From NCBI GenBank assembly GCA_004764695.1, contig SMSO01000031.1:308600-372599 (forward strand): DNA of 64,000 bases, given 5' to 3'. Positions 53,669-64,000 of this stretch are shown here, piece by piece (position 1 is the first letter of the stretch; each line of letters starts with the position of its first letter). The stretch is from Schizochytrium sp. TIO01. Lineage: Eukaryota; Sar; Bigyra; Thraustochytrida; Thraustochytriidae. The notes beneath the pieces are model-generated. The model had not been told where the DNA came from and ran no database searches. It was given only the letters and a program-made list of their open reading frames with translations. The position numbers and the translations under genes were made by a program.

Positions 53669-56245
53669 ATGCAAGGACAGGTTCGAGAGCAAGATCAGGA
53701 CGCAGCCCAAGAGCGGCAGCGGAGTCATGGGCGAGGCGATGGAAATAAAACCCTCAGCAGCAACGTAGACAACAGCAACGAGGACGTGAGGAACATCGAA
53801 CTTCACAGCAGCAATCTCGGCAGTTCAACCAACAATGAAATCAACAGTGACAATAACGTAAACTTTGGCTACGCACAGGCACCACTAGACGACGGTACAA
53901 TGCCAAGGAGTTACTTCGTCACACCACAACAACAGCAGGAGCAGCAACAGATAAGGAAAAGGTTGCGTTTGGATAGCAACATCAAGACCAAAAACCAACA
54001 ACCTTCATCAGACGCACAGAACGACCCAGATACGCAGACACAAGTTGCAGACGCACCAACGCACACAACGACGGCAGCGCAAGATGGCGCTCAAAATAGT
54101 AGACCCTCTGCATCCTCGCGGAAACGCGTGGAGGCGTATAACAATGATCTTCTCACTCCCGCCCCGAAAAGGCGAGCTTCAGGGTCAGCCCAACAACAAC
54201 AACAACAACAACAGCAGCAGCAGCAACAGCAGCAGCAACAACAGCAACAGCAACAACAGCAGCTACAGCAGCACTACCATGCTGCCACCGCTGCTGCTGT
54301 TGCTGCAGCAACTTCGAGCGCTACTGCAGCAGCAAACATGGCTGCAGTAAATGCTCAAGCGGTCGCTGCAGCAAATTCTGCACTGTCTCCTCATGCAGTA
54401 GCAGTAGTAGCAGCAGCAGCTCGCGATCAGTCTATCTTGAGTCCGCCCACGCTGAGCGTCTGGGGCACTCCTCACCCCGCGATGACGCCTCGCGAGACGT
54501 TGCTCACTACACCACGGCACACGCCATACGTGACAGCCACATCCCCACAGCACAGTCAAAATCAGACTCAGCACCAGCAGGCCCACAATATTATGCACCA
54601 GCACTCCTCACCTGAGCTTGACTCACCAAGTAGTCGTGGACTTACCACCCGCCAACCATCATCCAGCCCTGACTCGAGAGCAGCCTCTGGGGGGTCACGC
54701 CAGCGACGACGACACCGCAAGTCCCGGTCGAAACTTCTTGCCGTTCATAAAATGCCGTATTCGTTCAAGTCTCTGAGACAAGCCCTAGGTGATACAGATA
54801 TCACCAAAGAGGATTTCCACGCACTACAACAAAGCATTGATGAGGCATTTCATGTGGACATCGTGGACAAAGACCTTTACGGGCGCGCATTTGTTGCAGC
54901 TATCCCAGCTCCCGGTAAAGAAACAACAGATCCTACTCCAGGCGCCTCAAGCCTCATGCGCTCGTCTTCCTCCAGGGCAGGAGGCAGAGAACGTTCAAGC
55001 ACGCTTGACGAAGCCGCTGAGGCACGCGCACAGAGAGACATGTATTATGGACAGGGTCAGGCATCCGTTTCCCTTGAGGAAGGAGACGTCGACCAAGAGC
55101 GCCTGGACGCTGCTGCCACCACAGCAGCGCTGGTTTATGGTGATCGTGTCTCCCTCGTTGGAGGAAGATATGAAACTGTCACCTTGGAACTTGAACGCGA
55201 ACACTATGACTTTATCTACGATAGACAGCGTTTTGATCAGGTCTTTGAGCAAGCAGCCCGCACGAATGAACTAGTTGTCGACTCCGCAGGATGCGCGTAT
55301 AAAATACCCTCAGAAACCCTTCGTAAGCGCTTTTTTGCGCGCAAGTGGAGTGACGGTCGTGAGGAACTCGGTGCTGTTTACAATATCATCATTGCACGGG
55401 CCCACGGAGCCCAAGCTCAATCAGACAGAGTTGCGATGCTAGGCGAGCCCATATCTGAAGACAAGCCTCTCATACTTATGTGTGTAGATGATATCCTTCT
55501 CCTTGGGATTGAGTTCTTTAAATTCATGAGCTTTACGCAGTGCTTCAGTCTCCGCACCTTCATGAATACCTTCCAAGCATGGCAAAAGTCATACCGTCTT
55601 GGCGACCTTACTCTCATCTATGAACCAACATCAACCGCGTCTGCCGCAACATGGTCTGCACTTGGTGGACCTCGAAGCAGGTCAAATAAAGTCAAGGATG
55701 GAAACGGAAATCCCAAGTGGAACGCAAGAATTGACCTTGACTCCAGCTCTGTCTGGCCCACTTCACGGGATGACCCACCTTCATCAACAGGGCACACCGC
55801 CACGTCTAGCAACAGAAGTGAGAACAACAGCAGCGGCCATGATAACAACAATAACAACGGCAAGACCAATCATTCTAACCAAACGCCTTCCACATCCGCA
55901 TCAAATACGTCGCCGGCTGAGTCTCCCGTGCCCTCGGATGCATCTTCTAACTCGAATAACGAAACAGGTTCTCACCAAAGCGCACCTCGAACACAACAGC
56001 AACAGCATCAAGAAGCTGCATTGCCTGTGAAGGTGCTTCGTATGCAATTTTTCCGCGTAGGCAAACGAACGTTCGGCCGCGCACCTGCCATCCTCATATT
56101 GTTCAGACATTTGTATTACACTATTGCCCGCATTGGCGCTATTCGCGGCTTTTCACCTTCGACAAGCTCCCGTCAGCAAGAAAGTAAGCATCGTGCTAAA
56201 CTTGCCAGGACACAAAGCTCCGCTAGCGGCAGCGAGCAAAACTGA
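53669..56245 (+). CDS. Large polyQ protein with a conserved-looking C-terminal half, family unknown
   Basis: 858 residues from ATG 53669. The first 360 residues are Gln/Asn/Ala/Ser-rich and disordered, with a Gln tract of about 25 at 174-200 encoded by CAA and CAG. From about 360 the sequence is non-repetitive: SFKSLRQALGDTDITKEDFH, then about 490-660 with balanced composition, including TVTLELEREHYDFIYDRQRF and LILMCVDDILLLGIEFFKFM. An Asn/Ser-rich insert (about 680-780) precedes a basic C-terminus. I do not recognise a domain. The overall style resembles polyQ transcriptional regulators, which is only an impression. Confidence 0.7.
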   Translation: MQGQVREQDQDAAQERQRSHGRGDGNKTLSSNVDNSNEDVRNIELHSSNLGSSTNNEINSDNNVNFGYAQAPLDDGTMPRSYFVTPQQQQEQQQIRKRLRLDSNIKTKNQQPSSDAQNDPDTQTQVADAPTHTTTAAQDGAQNSRPSASSRKRVEAYNNDLLTPAPKRRASGSAQQQQQQQQQQQQQQQQQQQQQQQQLQQHYHAATAAAVAAATSSATAAANMAAVNAQAVAAANSALSPHAVAVVAAAARDQSILSPPTLSVWGTPHPAMTPRETLLTTPRHTPYVTATSPQHSQNQTQHQQAHNIMHQHSSPELDSPSSRGLTTRQPSSSPDSRAASGGSRQRRRHRKSRSKLLAVHKMPYSFKSLRQALGDTDITKEDFHALQQSIDEAFHVDIVDKDLYGRAFVAAIPAPGKETTDPTPGASSLMRSSSSRAGGRERSSTLDEAAEARAQRDMYYGQGQASVSLEEGDVDQERLDAAATTAALVYGDRVSLVGGRYETVTLELEREHYDFIYDRQRFDQVFEQAARTNELVVDSAGCAYKIPSETLRKRFFARKWSDGREELGAVYNIIIARAHGAQAQSDRVAMLGEPISEDKPLILMCVDDILLLGIEFFKFMSFTQCFSLRTFMNTFQAWQKSYRLGDLTLIYEPTSTASAATWSALGGPRSRSNKVKDGNGNPKWNARIDLDSSSVWPTSRDDPPSSTGHTATSSNRSENNSSGHDNNNNNGKTNHSNQTPSTSASNTSPAESPVPSDASSNSNNETGSHQSAPRTQQQQHQEAALPVKVLRMQFFRVGKRTFGRAPAILILFRHLYYTIARIGAIRGFSPSTSSRQQESKHRAKLARTQSSASGSEQN

Positions 56246-56851
56246 CCACTTTTGTACCTTTTTCATGAATAAAATGTATTTCCTTCTTTTATTCTATATT
56301 TTTAGAAGGCGCCATTGGTTATTTCTTGCAGGAATCATATGGATGAAGCCTATCACAAGACAGAAAAGGCGAACCTGGATCTGCATTCCGCATGTAGGAA
56401 GTGAGAAAGGTCACATCTGACCTTTATATTGAACCTAGTTCCTTATACTGTGTGCTGACCTACAAATATACTTGTGGTTCTCTTCAAATACTCAACAGCA
56501 TTGCGCTTAGGCAACAATTTCAAGTTGTCTGGTGTATTACACGTGTGAGGCCAGCATAGTGTTTGAAAGGCTATTGCGAATTTTGATTTTTTTTTTTCTA
56601 TGACGACTAGCTAGGAGGTCAACGGACCTTTTTATTTTCATCTAATGATTTATTTTATTTATTCACGTGGAGAGGTACAGACAGAGTTGTCAATCACCTC
56701 TTTGAGCTCTTGTACTGTGACAATAGGCTTCGAACTCTACCCTACGAGGCACTAAAGCGGAAAGAGACAAAATTTGAAGAGTGAGGTTCGGTGTTTGTCA
56801 TAAGACCTTCTTGTCCATGTGCCAGGGACTGGCCTTGGAGCTCACAGCGCC
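56246..56851. other. Intergenic region
   Basis: About 600 bases between two plus-strand genes, with a T10 run near 56589. No gene recognised; it should hold the promoter of the IQ/EF-hand gene. Confidence 0.45.
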
Positions 56852-59726
56852 ATGAAACAGAGCGCACCTCAAACTGACGATGACCCGAGCCTCAGGCGAC
56901 AACGATATTCAAGAAAACGGGAGTACCGCATGGAGGAGTTGCGCCAGGACGATAATCTTCTTCCGCATGGACTCAAATTTGACGCAGACGGACAGCCTGT
57001 TCGGGACAGCTTAGAGGCTGTGGAGCTGGAGGAAGTCTTACGAGTTTCACCATATTATGAAGACTCTCGAACCCCAAAGTATATCAAACTACAGCAAGAC
57101 AGAGAGCGGCAGCGCGAAAAGGCACGTGATCCATCCATTCGTGCTCGAAAAAGGATAGGTCTTGTTGTGCGGGAGATGATGAAAATTGGGAACGAATTGA
57201 AGGATTTTCGTGTTGCAGCAGACAGTCTGCCAGGGAAGACCGATGCCCAAGGGCAAGTACCAAAGTTTGTTTCATCAAGATATCAACAACAGTTTAAACG
57301 ACCAAGGCCACGTAGCTTGCCAGAGAGAATGCTCAAAAGGAAAGAAAGTCTTGCTGCTATTCGTGCGAGTGATTTAATAAATGATTGGAAAGAAGAAGAC
57401 ACCGGACATCCCGCAGATCATGAATGTAAAACTGACACAACTACCGAGCAGGCTGTGCAGGTTGCTATGGAAGCATCTGCTGCTCTTGAAGGTGTTCAAC
57501 ATCCACGTGAAATTCCAGGTAGGCGGGATATTGTAATCAATCATGGCCATGCACCTAAGTTCTATGGTGTTAAGCGACACCCACCCCCTGGCCGCCTTCC
57601 TACCACTCTGGACACCCCAGAAGGGAGGTCTGCGTTTAAGGTAGTTCCAGTTACGGATTGGCGCACTGCGCCGGAAGAAGTAGTCCTTCAAAAGGCATAC
57701 GCCTACATGCTTGACAACGTCGCCGTATCAGAAGAAGTAGACCTGGCCATAACATCATCCTCGGAAATGGATACGAATCTTAAAAGGTTTTTTGACGCAA
57801 ATATTGGTGCAGGATTTTGGAATGATGAAGTGACATCGTCTGTGGCAGAACCAATGGGAATGGACGCATTTTGTGCTCGCAGATCGGAACAAGAAGTCAA
57901 TGCTCCGAGTGCTGCGGGTTTTAAAGCAGAAGCTGTTCAGGAGGAACCACCAAATGAACTTCGGACTGAGAAGTTTCAGCGGGTTGACCCAAGACCATTG
58001 AAACTGTCTCCTAAACATGCACAGTCAAGTAAACCCGCGCCTGAATTTCAATCTGAATGTGCAGATGATCCATTGGACATTCCAAGTATTATTTCAGGGA
58101 AGGTTTTCCGATTCTCCCAGGAAGCCACTGAGGCATGTACTATGATACAAAGAGCGTGGAGACGTGTATATTACCGTAAAGTACGAGCAGCCACACTTAT
58201 TCAGAAAATTGCTCGAGGAATGTCTGCACGCTTGCGTACAGAGCTTTTGCGTCGTGAGAAGGTGGCTATGATAATCCTCATCCAAACACAATTTCGAGGA
58301 TGGCTTGGTCGACGCATTCTTGATTACCTTCGTATGGCGAAAAGTTATAACTTAAGTCTTCAAGGCCTAGCAAAATGGGAGCTTGTTAAAATCCCTGAAA
58401 ACATAAAGCTCTCCCTGGCGCGCCAACGTGCTGAAGAAGCACGTCAGAGACGTGATCGTGCAGTAGGAAGCCGATTAACAAATATTCAGTCACGAATTCG
58501 GAAAACAATTGCCAAGCGTATTGTAAGTGAGCTTCGACGCATACGATTTTATCAAACCATCGTTGCAGTTCACTTACAGCGCGTCTTTCGGGGAAACAAA
58601 ACACGCCATGAACTCATTCTCCTTAAAAGAGCAGTTAAAATTGGCGTTTCAAACATCCAAGCCCACTTTCGAGGCAATCGCCAGCGCAAACAATATAAAG
58701 AATTAATGGCCAAACGCAACCGCATGGCTGTTCATGTACAGCGTATCTATCGAGGTCATCTTGGACGCCAGCAAGCTACTCATAGTCGTTTGGAAATTGC
58801 AAGTGCTACCAAGATGTGCGCTTTGGCACGAGGTCACGCAGCTCGTTCTTTCGTCTCAAGATGGCGAATATCTCGAATTGAGGCAGAGCGACGCCGTCTG
58901 GCCTTAGAAAATGTCGAAATCCGGAAGGCTCTCATTGCAGAGTCCAAGTTGACACAGGACTATCTCAAATCTGCTGAAGGTAAAGTAGAATTTCGTATTG
59001 AAGTTCGACGGGCCAAAGCTGCAAGAACTGTTCGTAAAGAGGCTCGACAGAAAATGGCTCCAGAAGAGCTTCGCAAAAGCTATGCAGAAGAAGCATTCGA
59101 GCTTTTTGATCTCGATGGATCAGGAGAAATTGATGAATCTGAATTCAAGAAAGCTGTTGCCGAGCTTTGCTTACCTCTAACGAAAAGCTCAAATTCAAGC
59201 AGCACTTGAAGCCATGGATGAAGACGGCAATGGGGTGGTCACGTTGGAAGAATTTGTAAACTGGCATAGCGATCCAAATCACAAAGCAAACCAAAAGAAA
59301 GCAAAGAAAAAGAATATTCGACCTTCAACAGCAAAGTCTTACAAGGATAAACCTGCACGACACGTGCTCGAAACCAAAGCAGGCAACGAAAATGACTATG
59401 ATAGCGAAGAGGATGAGGATGCTGGTGAATATGTCATCATGTATGGGAAACAAAAACACGGGGCTGGGGAGAAAGCCCAGTTTGCATGGGCAAAAGCTGC
59501 AGAACAGGTAAATGCCACTGTAGCAACTGCTATCAAGCTAAAGCTGAAAGCCACCAAGGCTATGCGCGATCTCTCTGGGTTCACAGATCGAAGGTCTGCT
59601 TCAAGAGGGATTTATGCAAGAAGGGCTGAAGCTGCGCGTGTGAAAACAAGAGAGGAATACCGTAAGGCACACCCTGCGGATATGTGGTATTACACTTTCG
59701 TTCACAAAAAGAAGAAAATGGCTTGA
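56852..59726 (+). CDS. IQ-motif / EF-hand protein with one frame break
   Basis: The first in-frame ATG is 56852. The N-terminal 430 residues are charged and mainly helical. From about 435 to 690 there are at least six IQ-like calmodulin-binding motifs (MIQRAWRRVYYRKVRAATLI, ILIQTQFRGWLGRR, HLQRVFRGNKTR, NIQAHFRGNRQRKQ, HVQRIYRGHLGRQ). A C-terminal EF-hand pair follows: FDLDGSGEIDESEF and MDEDGNGVVTLEEF, each with intact Ca-binding positions. The two hands lie in different frames: after AAAA at 59183-59186 a +1 shift is needed to pass from one to the other, otherwise the first frame stops at 59209. Given the conserved spacing, an extra A (assembly or mutation) is the simplest explanation. A cytoskeletal or flagellar Ca-responsive role is likely. 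Confidence 0.75.
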
Positions 59727-59869
59727 GCCGCAATTGTCATTCTTTAGTGCTTAACACGGTGGTTTCTGACCAAGCTTTAAAAATTTACTTGGAATCTTTG
59801 AGAAATGTCGATAATGAAGTTGTATTATAAGAATTTTGGCCTTGTTCTAGCTTTTGAAAATCATTAAAC

Positions 59870-62023
59870 CTAGTCGGATCTATGTGTTTCTTCTTGTTCC
59901 TCTGTGCCTTGCTTTGCTTTAGATAAGTCCACATTGTTCACGTCTTCCTCATTACCGGTACTCTCATCGGGCTCGATTGTAGCATCTGAGGCTGATTGAG
60001 TTGCATTATCCTTCTCTGCTTTCTCCTCTAAAGATCCCTCATCAACCGCTTGTAGTTCTGAGTCATGCTCAGCTTCTTTCGACTCGCCAATTTTGAGGTT
60101 GCCATCATCATTATGATCATCATCATCCTCACTATGCTTGCTCTCTCTTTGGCTGCTCAACGCCGATTGTTTGATAGGTGCGGACCCTTGGATTTCTTCC
60201 ACTATATCGTTATCGTTATCATCAAGTTTGCTTTCGCTCTGTTGCTTTAAAGGAGGCTGGCTTGGGGGACCTGGAGCCGTTTTAAGTGGTGCATCTTCAT
60301 TGAACTTGCTCTCACTTTTTTGTCTGGGAGGTGGCGCACTTGGAGGGCCAGGGACAACCCTCTCAGAGCCTTCTTCTACTCCCTCTGACTTGGTTTCAGC
60401 TTTACTTCGTGAAGAAAGCCTTGCAGAAAGCGGAGTGGTAAGTTCAACTTTTTCGTTGTCGTCTAGCTTGCTTTCTTGCTTGCTTCGAGCGGAGAGCTTG
60501 CTAACAGGATCGTGCATCGCTTCAATATGAATGCCTTCGTCAACATCACTTCCCTGGGCTTCTTCACCTACATTGGCATATTTCGCTTCTTGATTCTTCG
60601 TGTCATCTTCGTCCTCACTGTCCTCGTCAGCGCTGTTTCGACGTCGGAAACTGTTGTTGCTATCATTTTCTAAGATTTCAAGTGCGTTTTCATCGCGTGG
60701 AGTTATAAGGTCCTGCACGCTGGCAAGATCTGTCCCAGGGACACTACCCTGGATTGTCATTGTGCTATACCCAACACTGCTACTATTTTCCATGTTTGTA
60801 CTCCGCCTTCCAATCATAGATTCTTCTTCTTCCTCCTCTTCACTAGACCGGTTATTCTCATCTCTATCAAAAATATCCTCTTGGTTCTCTTCCTCATCTT
60901 CGCTTTCATGATTATACTTTGACTCAGCTTCAGCTGCCGCTTTTGCTTTTTCTGTTACCTCTGCTGCTAGAGCCTCTTCTTCTTCTTGTTCTTTCTGTAT
61001 ACGTTTTTGATTTTGCTGCTGCTGATAGTCAATGTTAAGATTAAAATCACTGCTGCTAGATGGAGTCGGCTTCAACCCCATTGCAACATCTCCATATGCC
61101 TTTTGGATATTTCCCCAGCGCTGTTCTTCTCGTTGTTGAAGTCTAGGGCTTCTTTTCAAAGCGGCACCCTTTGCACTGCCTTTCATTGATTTACCACCGC
61201 TAACTATCCGGGATGCCTTTGCCATAGGCCCCCGACGCTTCCGAGCAACCTCTACAGCTTGCTTTGCCGCAAGATATGAGTTTCGCAAAGTGATCGTAAT
61301 ACCATGATCTGTTCCAAGGTGAGTCTCGCTGATATCAACACCCTTACGGTAAGAGTCAATAGCCATCTCGAATCTCTTGAGAAATTCTTGTTCAACGCCA
61401 ATATTATGATAAGCGATTGCTAAAACTGCAATTCGATCTGCACTTGCTGCTGCAGGGCCCGAGCCCGAGCCCGACAAGGCGCTCGGGAAGAGCTCTTCCT
61501 GAAGTTGAATCAATGCAGCTTGGGCGTGCTCCAACGCACCTGCATGCCTACCGAGTTGGGAAAGCACAGCACACAGGTTCAAGTGTGTGTCTGCTCGATT
61601 GGTCACATTATCTAGTCTTGATTCTACTTTCAAGGCCTTTTGTAAGTACTGCAGGGCAGCATGTAGTTTACCTGTACGCCGGAAGTAGCAGGCAAGGTTG
61701 TTGTATGTGACTGCGCGACCTCGGTCATCACGCTCCGTCAGAATCTCGGCTTTCTTAAGAAGTTCCAAGACCATGGAGAACTCCTCCTGTTGCAAGTATG
61801 TCATTGCTAAAAGGTTACACATTTGGCCGACTGTTGTACAAGCAGACCACACCTCGTCGCTCGACGGGCCAAAGAAATGTTGCCTCAAGACCAGGCCTCG
61901 CTCCATACACTCCAAAGCCTCAAGATACTTGCCCTGCTGCTGAAGTCTAGTGCTTGTCTCATCAATTCGATGCAGCGCCAGCAACTCTGCGTTGCCTTCG
62001 CCCCCACGCTCCATGTTGCTCAT
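59870..62023 (-). CDS. TPR-repeat protein with long acidic Ser/Glu tail
   Basis: 717 residues from ATG 62023. Residues about 10-260 form five or more tetratricopeptide repeats, for example YLEALECMERGLVLRQHFFG, AVTYNNLACYFRRTGKLHAA and AYHNIGVEQEFLKRFEMAID, like the TPR arrays of ciliary and kinesin-light-chain-type proteins. The rest is low-complexity: Lys/Glu-rich, then Asp/Glu/Ser-rich with a repeated proline unit (PGPPSAPPPRQKSESK and PGPPSQPPLKQQSESK). No enzyme domain. It is probably a scaffold. It converges on the IQ/EF-hand gene with a gap of only 143 bases. Confidence 0.78.
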   Translation of the reverse strand: MSNMERGGEGNAELLALHRIDETSTRLQQQGKYLEALECMERGLVLRQHFFGPSSDEVWSACTTVGQMCNLLAMTYLQQEEFSMVLELLKKAEILTERDDRGRAVTYNNLACYFRRTGKLHAALQYLQKALKVESRLDNVTNRADTHLNLCAVLSQLGRHAGALEHAQAALIQLQEELFPSALSGSGSGPAAASADRIAVLAIAYHNIGVEQEFLKRFEMAIDSYRKGVDISETHLGTDHGITITLRNSYLAAKQAVEVARKRRGPMAKASRIVSGGKSMKGSAKGAALKRSPRLQQREEQRWGNIQKAYGDVAMGLKPTPSSSSDFNLNIDYQQQQNQKRIQKEQEEEEALAAEVTEKAKAAAEAESKYNHESEDEEENQEDIFDRDENNRSSEEEEEEESMIGRRSTNMENSSSVGYSTMTIQGSVPGTDLASVQDLITPRDENALEILENDSNNSFRRRNSADEDSEDEDDTKNQEAKYANVGEEAQGSDVDEGIHIEAMHDPVSKLSARSKQESKLDDNEKVELTTPLSARLSSRSKAETKSEGVEEGSERVVPGPPSAPPPRQKSESKFNEDAPLKTAPGPPSQPPLKQQSESKLDDNDNDIVEEIQGSAPIKQSALSSQRESKHSEDDDDHNDDGNLKIGESKEAEHDSELQAVDEGSLEEKAEKDNATQSASDATIEPDESTGNEEDVNNVDLSKAKQGTEEQEETHRSD

Positions 62024-63037
62024 CAAGGTAGCTTTGCAACGCTCAGCACGATATTAATACGAACAAACAAATTCTGGTGCACTAGGACTGGCTTGCTTGT
62101 ATGAATCGCACAAATAGAAACTCCAGCAAAAGCCCCTCGAAAGGCTTCGCAGTGTTCCCTGCTGCGTAGAGCAGGAATCGTGCCTGCCTGCCACCACTTG
62201 CAAGGTTGAATTAAATCTGTATTTTCCCTCAACCTATTACTGACTAATTCTCCCGCTTTAATTATCAAAGTTGGGTTCCTGCCTTCTACTATAGCAATGC
62301 ACTGGTGCAGATGAATATAGAAAATAATGTCAACTCCAGGGTTAAACGGCTAGCTGAGTCAATGTACTCGAGTATTAGGTGATAGAGACTTTCACTTATC
62401 GATTATCTCTTGACTAGGCAGATCAAAACCACACCTTGGGAGATTTGTGTATCATAAGAGTGAAAAACTTGTATGAAAGGCACTCTCACCTATTTTACGC
62501 AGGAGCTGATGAGGTTTCTAAATCTGGGTGTACCGTGCTCCAAATTTTATATTTTAAATTTAAAAAAACATACTTTATTATTATTTATCATTAAAACATG
62601 TTTCATTGTGCTCTATTTAACATTTATAATGCTGATGAAATATAAATTCCTCTAGCAATACAAAGTTTGGAAACTATTGGTTTTGAGATTGATTTTTTTC
62701 TAATTTCAACATAAAGCATGATTTTATTTTGAAGAATTTGGATGGATGAATATATTGCACATTAGAAACAATATGTTTGGATCGAGCAAGAAAAAAGACT
62801 ATTGAAACATACTGAATTGGAGGAAGTACCATTAAACAATTTCATTTATGGTCATGACTGTTGCATATCTGCAATTTATCTATCTTTAAATCGGTTTGTT
62901 CATGTAACAGGGGAGCTCACAAGCATGATGTAACTTTTTTTAAATATAGTATAAGAGAGGCTTTCGGACGACAATCAAGGCTTCTGGAACTCTAGTTTTC
63001 AAAAGTACGCTGGTTTGCAAGTATCTAATTATCATAG
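62024..63037. other. 1 kb intergenic region
   Basis: Mostly AT-rich with no gene recognised. It contains the promoter of the TPR gene and the 3' region of the next gene. Confidence 0.45.
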
Positions 63038-64000
63038 CTATCGGTTTTTCACTCTCATGCGTCTCTCCTCTTTAAGTAAATGGTCAAACTGTGTATGGTG
63101 CGAGTTCCGCTTCGCTGGGCCGGTCGCGTTGGTAACTTTGGGTAGCTTATTAGCATGGTGTCGACCTCTTGGAGAATCCTTGGTTTCATTTCGAGGGCCA
63201 CGTAAGTTGTGGCACTGGTGGTTAGGGAGCACTGGCTGTGTTTCGAAAACATCGTAGGAATCCGAGCAAGAGCTTGAGAGACTTTCCGAGTCTTCAAAGT
63301 CAACATCTGGAGGTCCTCCAAAGACGATCGTATCAGGTGCAAGAGAACTGCGATCAGGAAAAACATCTGCTCCTGCTAAAATTGGACGCTCCACTGCGTC
63401 AGGCCGTTCGTTAATCTGAGTTGGCATACCCTCTTGCTTGGCGATGTACATGTGTGCATTTTTCTGGGTTGATTTACTTTTAGGTTGTCTGGTTTGATTG
63501 GGCAAAGGCTTATGCGTTTTAATATTAGTTATTCCGTGTTTTCCGCTTGGACCAGGAACACCATTCCCTCGTTTCGCTTGGTTTACATATGGCAATGTCA
63601 AACCAGACTTATCGTTAGCACGAGGAGACCCGTGCACTGGAATTACACGTTTCTCTACTCTGTTTTTTTTCAACTTTTTATGAGTGAATTGGTTCTGGGT
63701 TCGAGGTGTTAAAGAAGACGAGGAAGTTTGGCCTAATGAAGATTCTGACTCGTCGGAATCTGAATCGCTAGGCAAGCCACCAAAAACATAGGTTCCCTTC
63801 ACATTGGATTTGGAAGGGAAGATTTCGCTCGATTCCACCATTGCAGGTCGATCAACTGCATCCGGCCTTGCAACCGGCGCAGATGACACGAAACCACCAT
63901 GCCCTGGAGCAGAACGATGTCCTTCTCGGAGATTTGCAAGCATGGCATCGTCATTCTGGTCATCATGATCTTGCACTAAAATATCATGAAACGCCTTTTC
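63038..64000 (-). CDS. C-terminal part of a low-complexity protein with a duplicated motif (runs off the window)
   Basis: The frame is open from the right edge of the window to a stop at 63038, about 320 codons; no start is visible, so the N-terminus lies beyond. A unit of about 45 residues occurs twice, at about 63870-63740 and 63410-63270: RPDAV(D/E)RP, then an acidic EIFP or DVFP, then VFGG followed by a run of Asp/Ser. The rest is basic and Ser/Pro/Asn-rich, apparently disordered. I recognise no domain. Confidence 0.6.
   Translation of the reverse strand, partial: EKAFHDILVQDHDDQNDDAMLANLREGHRSAPGHGGFVSSAPVARPDAVDRPAMVESSEIFPSKSNVKGTYVFGGLPSDSDSDESESSLGQTSSSSLTPRTQNQFTHKKLKKNRVEKRVIPVHGSPRANDKSGLTLPYVNQAKRGNGVPGPSGKHGITNIKTHKPLPNQTRQPKSKSTQKNAHMYIAKQEGMPTQINERPDAVERPILAGADVFPDRSSLAPDTIVFGGPPDVDFEDSESLSSSCSDSYDVFETQPVLPNHQCHNLRGPRNETKDSPRGRHHANKLPKVTNATGPAKRNSHHTQFDHLLKEERRMRVKNR

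Noticed and set aside
53020-53748. 242-codon plus-strand frame before the polyQ gene
   Set aside because: Low-complexity, GC-biased translation with no domain; overlaps the polyQ gene start in another frame and is more likely leader sequence.
1-64000. CRISPR array, bacterial operons or IS elements
   Set aside because: No spaced direct repeats of CRISPR type and no transposase found; gene style is eukaryotic throughout.

Overview
The window looks like nuclear DNA of an intron-poor protist, most likely a stramenopile close to the thraustochytrids. Supports: long mostly single-exon genes, CAG/CAA polyglutamine tracts, one canonical spliceosomal intron (GTAAGT...CTACAG), a nuclear-type tRNA-Gln(CTG), and eukaryote-only proteins (Sec12-type Sar1 exchange factor, non-canonical poly(A)/uridylyl polymerase, IQ/EF-hand and TPR proteins). 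The lineage is inferred; no marker gene settles it.

Left host block (1-11 kb): a small four-cysteine protein; a large minus-strand gene whose two reading frames are joined by an intron, fusing a SKICH-like domain to a nucleotidyltransferase; an acidic RRM/RGG protein with an hnRNP R/Q-type acidic domain; and a guanylate kinase with an N-terminal RIIa docking domain. About 2 kb of gene-free, repeat-bearing DNA follows.

Middle island (about 13.2-32.1 kb): visibly AT-rich, densely packed with short gaps, genes on both strands, and unlike its flanks. It carries a 1472-residue orphan protein with a cysteine-rich N-terminus, a REase-like/kinase-like protein resembling Crinkler-RHS (CR) effectors, a divergent nucleotide-sugar dehydrogenase homologue lacking the catalytic motif, an orphan, a TBP-like protein, a poxvirus A22/RuvC-type Holliday junction resolvase, and decayed RCC1-repeat and multi-membrane-span genes. 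The resolvase, TBP-like gene, compactness and TATA-type motifs close to start codons suggest a piece of a large eukaryotic DNA virus (nucleocytovirus- or mirusvirus-like) integrated in the host chromosome, fairly intact on the left and decaying on the right. No capsid, polymerase, terminase or packaging ATPase was recognised, so this remains an inference.

Right host block (34-64 kb): Sec12/PREB, an ankyrin protein, a long gene-poor stretch with microsatellites, a large foldback inverted repeat, a candidate structured RNA and a broken P-loop NTPase; then a four-span membrane protein interrupted by an in-frame TGA, tRNA-Gln, an ankyrin/F-box gene with two frame breaks, a polyQ protein, an IQ/EF-hand protein with one frame break, a TPR protein, and a gene running off the right edge. 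Frame breaks in otherwise healthy host genes mean that single-base assembly errors must be considered wherever I call a frameshift.
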